Shown piece by piece: positions 16,554 to 24,571 of a DNA stretch of 64,000 bases. Source of the DNA: UBA2966 sp965242505 (GTDB lineage: Bacteria > Pseudomonadota > Alphaproteobacteria > UBA2966). The stretch spans positions 248,001-312,000 of the forward strand of contig OZ251449.1 of NCBI GenBank assembly GCA_965242505.1, written 5' to 3'. The notes under the pieces were generated by a model that was given only the letters and a program-made list of their open reading frames with translations, did not search any database and was not told where the DNA came from. Every line of letters begins with the position of its first letter. Position 1 is the stretch's first letter. A program made the position numbers and the translations under genes.

Positions 16554-17092
16554 CGAGGGTGCTCCATGCCGCTGTCCCGTATCCAGTTGGCCAGGTACCG
16601 GGCGCCCGACAGGGCGGTGCTCGCCGCGACGGCGTACATCAGCACCGCGGCGAGCCCCGCCAGTCCCGCCTGGAACGCGACGTTCCCCAGCACCGTCGCC
16701 GCCAGGGAAATCTGGAGAACCGTGTTGATCTTGCTGATGAACAGCGGCGTCGGCCGCATAGGCTGGGACATGGTGTACGCGAGCAACGCCCCGCCGACGA
16801 TCAGGAGGTCGCGGGACACCACGAGAATGACCAGCCAGACGGGAAGTATCTCCTGATGCCCGAGCGTGATGTATATCGACACGAGGAGCGTCTTGTCGGC
16901 GATGGGGTCGAGAAACCTGCCGATCTCGGTGTCCATCCCGAACTGTTTGGCGATGTAGCCGTCGACGGCGTCGGATATCCCGGCGAGCGCGAAGACCAGA
17001 AACGCGCCGACGTACGCCTCCCGCAGGAGAAGCCAGACGATGACGGGAACGGCGAGGAGGCGTCCCAGGGACAGGGCGTTCGGGAGATTCAC
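16550..17092 (-). CDS. CDP-alcohol phosphatidyltransferase family protein (PgsA-like)
   Basis: 180 residues with a GTG start at 17092 overlapping the previous stop (GTGA). The opening VNLPNALSLGRLLAVPVIVW is typical of PgsA-type enzymes. The CDP-alcohol motif is present as SDAVDGYIAK, then GRFLDPIAD; the usual Arg of DGxxAR is Lys here. The three or four aspartates that bind metal are kept. Five to six membrane helices follow. The enzyme class transfers a phosphatidyl group from CDP-diacylglycerol to an alcohol such as glycerol-3-phosphate at the inner membrane. In this conserved gene neighbourhood it is usually a second PgsA-like protein, so the exact acceptor is uncertain. Confidence 0.88.
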   Translation of the reverse strand: MNLPNALSLGRLLAVPVIVWLLLREAYVGAFLVFALAGISDAVDGYIAKQFGMDTEIGRFLDPIADKTLLVSIYITLGHQEILPVWLVILVVSRDLLIVGGALLAYTMSQPMRPTPLFISKINTVLQISLAATVLGNVAFQAGLAGLAAVLMYAVAASTALSGARYLANWIRDSGMEHPR

Positions 17093-18279
17093 TTGTCCGG
17101 GGCCCGACTCCCGCCGGTCTCCGCGCCGCGCTTCCCGCGCGAGCGCACCGACCAGCGCCCCTCCTCCTCCGCCAGATCGAGGTCGCGCTGCGCGAGGGCC
17201 ACGGCCAACTGCCGCGTCGATCCGAAATGGCGCAGCGCGATCCGCGCCGCCTCCCGGTTTATCTCGAGTATCTCCACCCCGCCGACCTCGGGCGCCAGGG
17301 ACAACCGGGACCGGACCTCCGTCCAGTCGTCGAGGCCCGAGAGCGGCGCGCTCACGGCGAGCACCCTCTCGTCCTCGAAGCGCAGGAGCATCAGGCGCTT
17401 CCAGTCGTCCTCCATCCGCGACGCGGCCTCGTCGGCGGCCCTCTCCAGGAGCGCGCCGACCATCATCCGGGACGCGCCGACCATCGTCCGGGACACGCCG
17501 CCGAAGGTCCCCGCCGACACCGAGCCGCTCTCCGATCCGTGTCGATGCAGGGTGACGGAAAGGCGCGGAGCCCCGGCGGCGAGATCGTGGCGCAGGACGG
17601 CGTGGGCGACCAGCACGTCCGTGACCCCGTAGCGCCGCGCGATCGCCGCCAGCGCCGTTTCGTCGCCGGCGAGAGCCTGCCGCGCGCCGATGGCCGCGAT
17701 GTCGACCAAGTCGCCGACCGGCGCGACCAACGGCGCCGCCGAGTCCCGTTCCGCCCGCGCCCGCCAGGCCGCCCGCCACGGATTCGGATCGTCCCACAGG
17801 CTGAGGGCGCCGGCCGCCTCGTACACCGGCAACACGAGCAGCGGTTTGCTCGGCGTCTCGCCGAACGGAATGCCGCTCTCCCGGAGCAGGGCCCTGACCC
17901 GATCCTTCTTGAAGCTCACCGTCAGGTCGGCCAGGTAACGGTTCGGGGACGTCTTCTCCCCCTCGATCTCGATTCCCCGGACCAGCGCGGCGATCGCGGC
18001 GTCCTCGAGTGTGGGTATCCGCGAATGGTGCGCGCGCGAGGTAAGGCGGCGGATCAGGCGATCCAGGGCCTCCCGCTGCCCCGACGCGAGAGCGACCCCG
18101 CGCGCCTCGATGGCCGTCTCCGCGACCGCGTCGACGGCGATGTCCGCAACGGAATAGAAGTCGGAAGGCCGCGCCCGAACCGGCGGATCTTCGGCGAAGA
18201 CGGCCACGTGCGGAACCATGCAGAGGACCATGCAGACAGGGGCGATTCGACTCGCCCCGCCGCCCACGGCGGGGATCAT
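17089..18279 (-). CDS. DUF2066 domain-containing exported protein
   Basis: About 396 residues from the ATG at 18279, chosen because it gives a signal peptide (SRIAPVCMVLCMVPHVAVFA before EDPP); an upstream ATG at 18354 and an inner one at 18231 are alternatives. The DUF2066 core starts at SVADIAVDAVAETAIEARGVAL and runs through ALDRLIRRLT and YLADLTVSFKK. An odd in-frame tandem repeat, SRTMVGASRMMVGA, lies at about residue 270. Function is unknown; the domain may be periplasmic. It is divergent from purM with only 22 bases between the chosen starts, so the two promoters must overlap each other's 5' ends. Confidence 0.75.
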   Translation of the reverse strand: MIPAVGGGASRIAPVCMVLCMVPHVAVFAEDPPVRARPSDFYSVADIAVDAVAETAIEARGVALASGQREALDRLIRRLTSRAHHSRIPTLEDAAIAALVRGIEIEGEKTSPNRYLADLTVSFKKDRVRALLRESGIPFGETPSKPLLVLPVYEAAGALSLWDDPNPWRAAWRARAERDSAAPLVAPVGDLVDIAAIGARQALAGDETALAAIARRYGVTDVLVAHAVLRHDLAAGAPRLSVTLHRHGSESGSVSAGTFGGVSRTMVGASRMMVGALLERAADEAASRMEDDWKRLMLLRFEDERVLAVSAPLSGLDDWTEVRSRLSLAPEVGGVEILEINREAARIALRHFGSTRQLAVALAQRDLDLAEEEGRWSVRSRGKRGAETGGSRAPDK

Positions 18280-18301
18280 TGCAAACGGGCCCGGATTCGC
18301 T

Positions 18302-19429
18302 ATGTTCGACGAACGCCGCGGCAGCATACCCGGGATCGGAATCGCCATCAACAAAGACCCCCGGAACCCGACCCCCTCCAGGAGCGCCTATCGCGACGCC
18401 GGCGTCGACGTCGACGCCGGCGACCGGTTCGTGCGCCGGATCGCGCCCGTCGCCGCGGCCACGCGACGGCCCGGCGGCGACGCCGAGATCGGCGGATTCG
18501 GAGCCTTCTTCGACCTCGGGAGCGCCGGCTACGAAGACCCGATCCTGGTCGCCGCGACGGACGGCGTCGGCACCAAACTGCTGGTCGCGCGCGATGTCGG
18601 TCGACATCGCTCGGTGGGCACGGACTTGGTCGCCATGTGCGTGAACGACCTCGTCGTCCACGGCGCCGAGCCGCTCTTCTTCCTCGACTACCTGGCGATG
18701 GGAAAGCTCGACGCGGCCGCCGCGGGGGCCATCGTCGAAGGCATCGCCGACGCCTGCGTCGAGGCCGGGTGCGCCCTCGTCGGGGGCGAGACGGCCGAAC
18801 TGCCCGGCCTCTACCCGAAGTCCGGGTACGACTTGGCGGGGTTCGCCGTCGGCGCGGTGGAGCGCGGCATGGAAGTCACCGGCGAACGCGCGCGGCCCGG
18901 CGACGTCGTTCTCGGTCTCGCCTCGAACGGGCTCCATTCGAACGGGTTCTCCCTCGTCCGGTCGGTCGTTTCCCGGCTGTCCCTGAGCTACGCGGACCCC
19001 GCGCCCTTCGAACCCGGACGATCCCTCGGGTGCGCGCTCCTCGAACCCACGCGGCTCTACGTCGGCTCCTGCCTCGCCGCGGCCCGATCGCGCCTCGTCC
19101 ATGCCCTGGCGCACGTCACGGGAGGCGGGCTGGCCGGCAATCTCGCCCGCGTGCTGCCCGACGGCGTCCGCGCCGAGATCGACGCCGCGTCATGGCCCAC
19201 GCCCCCGGTGTTCCGGTGGCTCGTGGACGAGGGCGGCGTTCCGCCGGCCGAGGCCCTGCGGACCTTCAACATGGGCATCGGCATGGCCGTCGTCGCCGCC
19301 GCCGGACGAGCGGAAGAGGCCATCCGGTTCTTCGGCGACCGGGGCGAAACGGTCTTTCGCATTGGCGCGATCGTGGACGGGACGGGAGGCGGCCCGAGCG
19401 TCGAGATCGGAGGAGAGCCCGGGTCGTGA
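18302..19429 (+). CDS. purM: phosphoribosylformylglycinamidine cyclo-ligase
   Basis: 375 residues from the ATG at 18302; the family core begins at SAYRDAGVDVDAGD, about 30 residues in, so the N-terminus is slightly longer than usual and a nearer start codon is lacking. Motifs are intact: AATDGVGTKLLVA, GGETAELPGLYPKSGYDLAG, GLASNGLHSNGFSLVR. PurM closes the imidazole ring of AIR using ATP in purine synthesis. Its stop overlaps the GTG of purN (GTGA), forming a two-gene operon, the standard alphaproteobacterial arrangement. Confidence 0.95.
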   Translation: MFDERRGSIPGIGIAINKDPRNPTPSRSAYRDAGVDVDAGDRFVRRIAPVAAATRRPGGDAEIGGFGAFFDLGSAGYEDPILVAATDGVGTKLLVARDVGRHRSVGTDLVAMCVNDLVVHGAEPLFFLDYLAMGKLDAAAAGAIVEGIADACVEAGCALVGGETAELPGLYPKSGYDLAGFAVGAVERGMEVTGERARPGDVVLGLASNGLHSNGFSLVRSVVSRLSLSYADPAPFEPGRSLGCALLEPTRLYVGSCLAAARSRLVHALAHVTGGGLAGNLARVLPDGVRAEIDAASWPTPPVFRWLVDEGGVPPAEALRTFNMGIGMAVVAAAGRAEEAIRFFGDRGETVFRIGAIVDGTGGGPSVEIGGEPGS

Positions 19430-20079
19430 CCCTGCGGATCGGGGTCCTGATCTCGGGGCGCGGCCTCAACCTCCAGGCGCTGATCGACGCCTGCGCGGAG
19501 CCGGCGCACCCCGCCGAGATCGCGGTCGTGATCTCGAACGAACCCGGGGCCAGGGGTCTGGCGCGGGCGCGCGACGCGGGGCTCCCGACGGAGACCGTCG
19601 AGCATCGCGCGTTCGGGGACCGGTCCGCGTTCGAGGACGCGCTCACCGGTTCCCTGCGGCGCGCCGGCGTCGAACTGGTGTGCGCCGCCGGTTTCATGCG
19701 CGTCCTGACCGGGACGTTCCTCGACGTCTGGCGCGATCGCGTCGTCAACGTCCACCCGTCCCTGTTGCCCGCGTTCAGGGGTCTGAGAACCCACGAACGG
19801 GCCATCCGGTCGGGCGTCAGGTTCAGCGGATGCACGGTCCATTTCGTCCGCGCCGAGCTGGACGCGGGACCCGTCATCGTTCAGGCCGCCGTGCCGGTGC
19901 TCCCGGACGACACGCCCGAGGACCTCGCCGCGCGCGTGCTGGAGAGCGAGCGCGAGTGCCTGCCCCTGGCCGTGCGCTGGATCGCGGAGGGACGGGTGCG
20001 CATCGTCGACGAGACGGTGCGGATCGACGGCGCCGGCGGCTCCGCGGACGCGTCGATCAACCCCCCGGCCGCAGGCTGA
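19426..20079 (+). CDS. purN: phosphoribosylglycinamide formyltransferase
   Basis: 217 residues, GTG start coupled to the purM stop. The catalytic Asn-His-Asp region is visible as VVNVHPSLLPAFRG and ELDAGPVIVQAAVPV, and THERAIRSGVRFSGCTVHFV matches the folate side. The enzyme formylates GAR with 10-formyl-THF. One oddity: the phosphate loop reads SGRGLNLQAL, where families have a Ser in the fifth position (GRGSN); here it is Leu (codon CTC). That residue contacts the substrate phosphate, so binding may be altered, or a single base error is present. The remainder of the protein is well conserved. Confidence 0.93.
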   Translation: MTLRIGVLISGRGLNLQALIDACAEPAHPAEIAVVISNEPGARGLARARDAGLPTETVEHRAFGDRSAFEDALTGSLRRAGVELVCAAGFMRVLTGTFLDVWRDRVVNVHPSLLPAFRGLRTHERAIRSGVRFSGCTVHFVRAELDAGPVIVQAAVPVLPDDTPEDLAARVLESERECLPLAVRWIAEGRVRIVDETVRIDGAGGSADASINPPAAG

Positions 20080-20089
20080 GCGGGGCCGC

Positions 20090-20235
20090 GGTCCACCCCC
20101 CCTCCCGACCTCCCCCCTGTTATGGGGGAGGAGTGATAATGGCGCCTCCCCCCTCGTTCTCCCTCCCCCTGGCAGGGGGAGGGTCGGGGTGGGGGCCGCG
20201 TCGGGGGGGAGGAGCGCGAGCGCGTCGATCACCCC
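20090..20235. repeat. dispersed GC-rich repeat
   Basis: CCCCCTCCCGACCTCCCCCC, a CCTGTTATGGGGGAGGAG hairpin, then an inverted CCCCTGGCAGGGG core and GAGGGTCGGGGTGGGGG, between the convergent ends of purN and ndk. Confidence 0.75.
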
Positions 20236-20247
20236 CCGGCCGCGGAA

Positions 20248-20670
20248 CTAACCGACGATTTCCCCTTCCCCGAAGAAGAAGGCGATCTCGTCCGCCGCCG
20301 CGTCGGGCGAGTCCGAACCGTGCACGCTGTTGGCCTCGACGGATTCGGCGAACTCCGCGCGGATCGTGCCGGGCGCGGCTTCCTCGGGGTTCGTCGCGCC
20401 CATGACGTCCCGGTTGCGCCGGATCGCGTCGTCGCCTTCCAGGACCTGAACCACGACTGGCCCCGACGCCATGAACGCGCACAACGCGTCGAAGAAGGGG
20501 CGGTCCCGGTGGACGGCGTAGAACTCCTCGGCGCGCTCCCGGGTGAGCCGGATCCGTTTCTGGGCGATGATGCGCAGCCCGGCCTTCTCGAACTCGGCGT
20601 TGATGCGGCCCGTCAGGTTCCGCCGGGTCGCGTCGGGCTTGATGATGGACAGGGTTCGCTGGAGCGCCAT
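20248..20670 (-). CDS. ndk: nucleoside diphosphate kinase
   Basis: 140 residues, exactly the family length from the ATG at 20670. Conserved features are TLSIIKPDATRRNLTG at the start, RPFFDALCAFMASGPVV, and the active-site histidine in NSVHGSDSPDAA. It transfers the terminal phosphate of ATP to NDPs via phosphohistidine. In related genomes ndk is near holC and pepA; here an LDI-like gene has come between them. No ribosome-site oddity. Confidence 0.96.
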   Translation of the reverse strand: MALQRTLSIIKPDATRRNLTGRINAEFEKAGLRIIAQKRIRLTRERAEEFYAVHRDRPFFDALCAFMASGPVVVQVLEGDDAIRRNRDVMGATNPEEAAPGTIRAEFAESVEANSVHGSDSPDAAADEIAFFFGEGEIVG

Positions 20671-20766
20671 GAACGGTCGTCCCGTCGAAACGGCGAATGA
20701 ATGGGCGCGCCTTATAGCCGGGGCCCGGCGGCGGCGCAACCGACGGCGCCGGCCGCGCCCCCCGGT

Positions 20767-22311
20767 TCAGTCGACGCGGACGACGAAGGTGTGCTCGCCG
20801 ACCGTGGTCGAGACTTCCACCTCCCCTTCGACGGCGCGCCAATCGTCCGACGCCGCGCCGTCGGCCACGACGGCGCAGCGATCCGGATCGACGTTGGCGA
20901 TGCGGAAAGTCGTCGGCTCTCCCGCCGCGTCGGGTGCGCCGGCGTCCGTCGCGACCGCCAGCAGACGGCGCTCGACGTCATAGACCGCCTGCGACAGGCA
21001 AACCCTGGGAAAATCGACGCCATGGACCGTCGGCTCCACGAACCTGCGCAGATTGGGCCGGTCGAGCAGACCGGCCCAGGCGCCCGGCGCGGCCGCCTCG
21101 GCCAGGGCCGCGGTGGCGTTCATCTGACCTCTCGGGTGCTGTTCGTCGAGCCCGAACCGCCATGTGAATTCGCCGGTCTCGGCGTCCCAGCCCGGCTCGT
21201 CGTTGGCGTCCGAATAGGCTTTCAGCCTGGCGTGGACCGCCTCGTCCCCGAATTCGCGCGCCAGGAACCGGGCCATGAGCTGGACGAACGACGCCATCGG
21301 ACCTCCGACGTCTTCCGGGCTCGCGTCACCGGGTCCGGCGGACGCCTCTTCGCGCCAGTTCAGTCGGCCGACGGCGTCGTCGTACAGCGCCCGGGCGTCG
21401 CCGGGGTACAACGGCAACACGGCGTGCGCTGTGCCGAACAGAAAGTTGTAGCTCTCGCCGACGGGGTGGTGACAGGGAACCAGCGGGTCGTAGTACATCG
21501 TCGCCGGAGCCGTGACCTTGCCGTCCCGGATCGGGTTGTAGTGGCGTTTCGCATAGTCCCAGAAAGCATCGAAGGCGGGACGGAAATCGCTGCCGTAGAG
21601 CACGTCGTGGAGGCCCAGACCGAGCCCCGCGCGGCCCATTCACATGGGCCAGATCTTGGTGTTCTCGCAGTGGACCCCCTCCGGCCGTTTCGTCATCTGG
21701 GAGAACAGGTGCTCGGCGATCCGCGTGTGGGTCCAGGAGAACGTGTCGGCGCCGTCGCGCACCACGTCGAAGGGCCGGTTCCACTTTTCGTCGCCGGTGA
21801 CGTAGAGATGGAGGCCCAGCACGAGCAGGAAGTCTCCCTTGAAGAACAGGTTGCCGTCGGCGGCGACCGGGTCCATTTGCAGGCCCCACGGCTCGACGCC
21901 GTTGGCGGTCCAGCCCGGCACGTCGTATCTCCCGCGAAGGAACGGCGGGATCAGCGTCCGGTACCACTCCTCCGGATATCGCCCGCGGCTCGGGTCGTCG
22001 CCGATCTGTTCGAGCCAGTCCCTGGCCGTCCAGTAGCCGGTGAAGCGGACGACCAATTCGTCCAGGATACGGCCGTAGACTTCGCGCCACGCCGGGGTGC
22101 GGTCGGCCATCAGCGGCATCGCGAAACTGCTTCTCACCAGATCCATGCGGTGCCACGACGCCATGGGCTCGTTGGTGACGTCGTCCCAGTGCGCGTGCGG
22201 CCGGCCGTCCTTGTCCCAGTTGTCCGGCGTCGTCGCCTTGCGATAGAGGTAGCGGAGCCAGCCTCTCGACCGATCCGACGTCGCCGGGTAGCCGCGCACC
22301 ATCGCCGCCAT
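20767..22311 (-). pseudogene. linalool dehydratase/isomerase-like protein with in-frame TGA at a predicted catalytic cysteine
   Basis: A single reading frame of 515 codons starting at the ATG at 22311 (GGAGAG site upstream) and interrupted once by TGA at 21640-21642. The two halves (223 and 290 residues) are collinear without a frameshift and both fit the LDI family of alpha/alpha-barrel terpene alcohol lyases: GNLFFKGDFLLVLGLHLYVTGDEKW before the break, GLGLGLHDVLYG after it. The TGA follows GVHCENTKIWPM and lies exactly nine residues after the Cys in HCEN. In LDI the two catalytic cysteines are, as I recall, nine residues apart (171 and 180), so the TGA occupies the second one. Possible readings are a TGC-to-TGA nonsense mutation, a sequencing error, or selenocysteine recoding. 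The 3' half keeps normal codon use. The gene is inserted between ndk and holC. Confidence 0.7.
21633..21650 (-). other. perfect hairpin with the TGA in its tetraloop
   Basis: On the coding strand GGCCCAT-GTGA-ATGGGCC: a 7-bp perfect stem with a GUGA loop, which fits the GNRA tetraloop class. The in-frame stop of the LDI-like gene is the UGA of this loop. A standard bacterial SECIS element would lie downstream of the UGA rather than around it; I see no convincing one in the next 40 bases. Confidence 0.6.
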
Positions 22312-22375
22312 GATCTCTCCTCTCGTATCCACTGCCGCATACGGGACGCCCGTCGTCCGCCGCGGCCCGCGCGGG

Positions 22376-22825
22376 TCACCCTTTCCGTTCCCAGCCACCC
22401 TGCTCCGTCTGCCGCCAGTACGTCAATTCGTGGCCGGCGTCCTTGAGGTCGCGCCAGCGGGTCCGCGCCGCTTCCACGGCCTCGGCGTCATGGCCATCGA
22501 ACATGTCGAGAACCCTGTCGAACGCGCCCAGGTTCGCCGACGCGGCGCCGTCCACGAGCACCAGCACGTCCGAGCCGTTGGGGTTCTCGTCGACGGCGGT
22601 AAGGTAGACGGGCTGGCGATCGGCATACCCGTCAGTGGCCGATCCGTGCGGCAGGAACGACCGCTGCTCGTACGTCCAGAGCGCCGCGCCGAGCGCCTCG
22701 ACCTGCTCCTCCGAGCCGGCGATCACCACGGCCCGGCGCCCGCTCTCCAGGACCTTCTCGAGGAGCTTCGGCAGCGCCCGGTCCAGGGACGTGCGCTGGA
22801 GATGGTAGAAGCTGACCGCGGTCAT
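22376..22825 (-). CDS. holC: DNA polymerase III chi subunit
   Basis: 149 residues with the HolC fold: MTAVSFYHLQRTSLDRALPKL, then RAVVIAGSEEQVEALGAALWTY, an FLPHGS turn and QPVYLTAVDENPNGSDVLVLVDG. Chi links the clamp loader to single-strand binding protein. It lies 22 bases after the pepA stop, on the same strand, in the conserved pepA-holC pair. Sequence and length are ordinary for alphaproteobacteria. Confidence 0.9.
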   Translation of the reverse strand: MTAVSFYHLQRTSLDRALPKLLEKVLESGRRAVVIAGSEEQVEALGAALWTYEQRSFLPHGSATDGYADRQPVYLTAVDENPNGSDVLVLVDGAASANLGAFDRVLDMFDGHDAEAVEAARTRWRDLKDAGHELTYWRQTEQGGWERKG

Positions 22826-22847
22826 GCGGACGGCCCGGCATCGCCCG

Positions 22848-24350
22848 TCACGCGGCCTCGTAGTTGTCCGCGACCAACCGGTCGAGCAGGCGAACGCCGA
22901 ACCCGGTCGCGCCCTTGGGCGCGGTCGGCTTCGCCTTGCTGGACCAGGCCATCCCGGCGATGTCCAGATGGGCCCACGGCGCGTCGTTGGCGAACCGCTT
23001 GAGGAACTGCGCCGCCGTGATGCTGCCGGCGGCCCGGCCGGAGCCGACGTTCTTCACGTCGGCGATGTCCGAGTTGATGTCCTTGTCGTACTGTTCGCCG
23101 AGGGGAAGGCGCCACACCGTCTCGCCTTCGGCCTTGCCGGCGGCAATCAGCGCGTTCGCCAGGTCGTCGTCGTCGGAGAACAGCCCGGCGTGCGCGTGCC
23201 CCAGCGAAACGATGATGGCCCCGGTGAGAGTGGCGAGATCGATCATCGCCCGCGGCTTGAACCTCTTCTGGGTGTACCAGAGCGCGTCGGCCAGAACCAG
23301 GCGCCCCTCGGCATCGGTGTTGATCACCTCGATGGTTTGACCCGACATCGACTTCACGACGTCGCCCGGGCGCTGGGCTGCGCCCGACGGCATGTTCTCG
23401 ACCAGGCCGCAAACGCCGACGACGTTCGCCCGCGCCTTCCTCGCGGCAAGGGCGCGCATCGCGCCGACCACGGCGCCGGCGCCCGCCATGTCCCATTTCA
23501 TGTCCTCCATGCCGCTGGACGGCTTGATGGAGATGCCCCCGGTGTCGAAGGTCACACCCTTGCCGACGAAGGCGACGGGGCCTCGCCCGGCCTGCCGCGG
23601 CGCGCCGTTCCACTGCATGACCAGCAACTTCGCTTCGCGTGCGCTGCCCTGATTGACGCCCAGGAGCGCCCCCATGCCCATCTGCTTCATGCGGCGCTCG
23701 CCGAGCGCCTCCACCTTGACCCCGAGACTCCGCAATCCGCGCGCGTCCTCGACGATGGTCTCCGCGTACTTGACGTTCGCCGGCTCGCTCACCAGATCGC
23801 GGGTCATGAACACGCCCGAGGCGATGTGGGCCAGGGGCGCGTAGGCCTTCTTCGCGCCCGCGGCGTCGCGGGACATGACCACGACGGATCCGAGACTCGG
23901 CTTCTTGTCGTCCTCAAGTTTGGTGCGGTAGCGGTCGAACCGGTAACCGCCCAGGCGCGCGCCGTAGGCCAGACGCGCGGCGGCCTCGGCCACGCCCGTC
24001 TTCGAGCCCTTTATCGCATCGACGGCCACGGCGGCCTCGGTCTCTCCGCTGGTCGCGAGACGCGCCGCCACGGCGCCGCCAGCCGCCTCCATGGCGAGCG
24101 CGGCGACGTCCGCCGCCTCGCCGAGCCCGACGACGAGCACCCGGCTGCACTTCAGTCCGGCGGGCGCGGGAAACTCCAGCACTTGCCCCTTCTTGCCGGA
24201 GAACCTGCCCGATCCCATCGCCCTCCCGATCGCCCCGCCCATCGACTTGTCGACGGCGAGTCCCGTGCGCGACAGCTTGCGGTCGGCGGTCGCGGTCACG
24301 ACGAGGGCGCCCCGGCGCGAGGTCGAAACGTTTGCAAAGGAGATGCGCAT
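22848..24350 (-). CDS. pepA: leucyl aminopeptidase (M17)
   Basis: 500 residues. The M17 catalytic domain has GKGVTFDTGGISIKPS, DMKWDMAGAGAVVGAM and the signature NTDAEGRLVLADALWY, which supply the two-zinc site; the N-terminal domain (about 1-170) is the usual divergent regulatory part. The enzyme removes N-terminal residues from peptides in the cytoplasm as a hexamer. It is the first gene of the pepA-holC pair and divergent from lptF across a 221-bp gap that contains a GCATTTCTCATACTG end of the dispersed repeat and no other signal I can name. Confidence 0.95.
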   Translation of the reverse strand: MRISFANVSTSRRGALVVTATADRKLSRTGLAVDKSMGGAIGRAMGSGRFSGKKGQVLEFPAPAGLKCSRVLVVGLGEAADVAALAMEAAGGAVAARLATSGETEAAVAVDAIKGSKTGVAEAAARLAYGARLGGYRFDRYRTKLEDDKKPSLGSVVVMSRDAAGAKKAYAPLAHIASGVFMTRDLVSEPANVKYAETIVEDARGLRSLGVKVEALGERRMKQMGMGALLGVNQGSAREAKLLVMQWNGAPRQAGRGPVAFVGKGVTFDTGGISIKPSSGMEDMKWDMAGAGAVVGAMRALAARKARANVVGVCGLVENMPSGAAQRPGDVVKSMSGQTIEVINTDAEGRLVLADALWYTQKRFKPRAMIDLATLTGAIIVSLGHAHAGLFSDDDDLANALIAAGKAEGETVWRLPLGEQYDKDINSDIADVKNVGSGRAAGSITAAQFLKRFANDAPWAHLDIAGMAWSSKAKPTAPKGATGFGVRLLDRLVADNYEAA

Positions 24351-24428
24351 GGAAGTCGTCCCGCTTCGGAATCGGATTTCACAGACCGGCGCCCGCGCGT
24401 CCGGGCTGCGGCCGGCGCGGGCATATTA

Positions 24429-24447
24429 GCCCGCATTTCTCATACTG
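24429..24447. repeat. solo terminal motif of the dispersed repeat
   Basis: GCCCGCATTTCTCATACTG occurs alone here without a hairpin core, in the pepA-lptF gap. It matches the outer end of the compound repeats at 3037 and 4888. Confidence 0.55.
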
Positions 24448-24571
24448 GCCACGGCCTGCGCGACGGCGCCGCCCACAGGGTCCGGGCGCGCAACGCCGGA
24501 AACGAACCCCTCCCGTCCGGTCCGCGCAAAGCGGACGGGCAACGCCCGCCCTCATCGGGTACGATGCGCTC

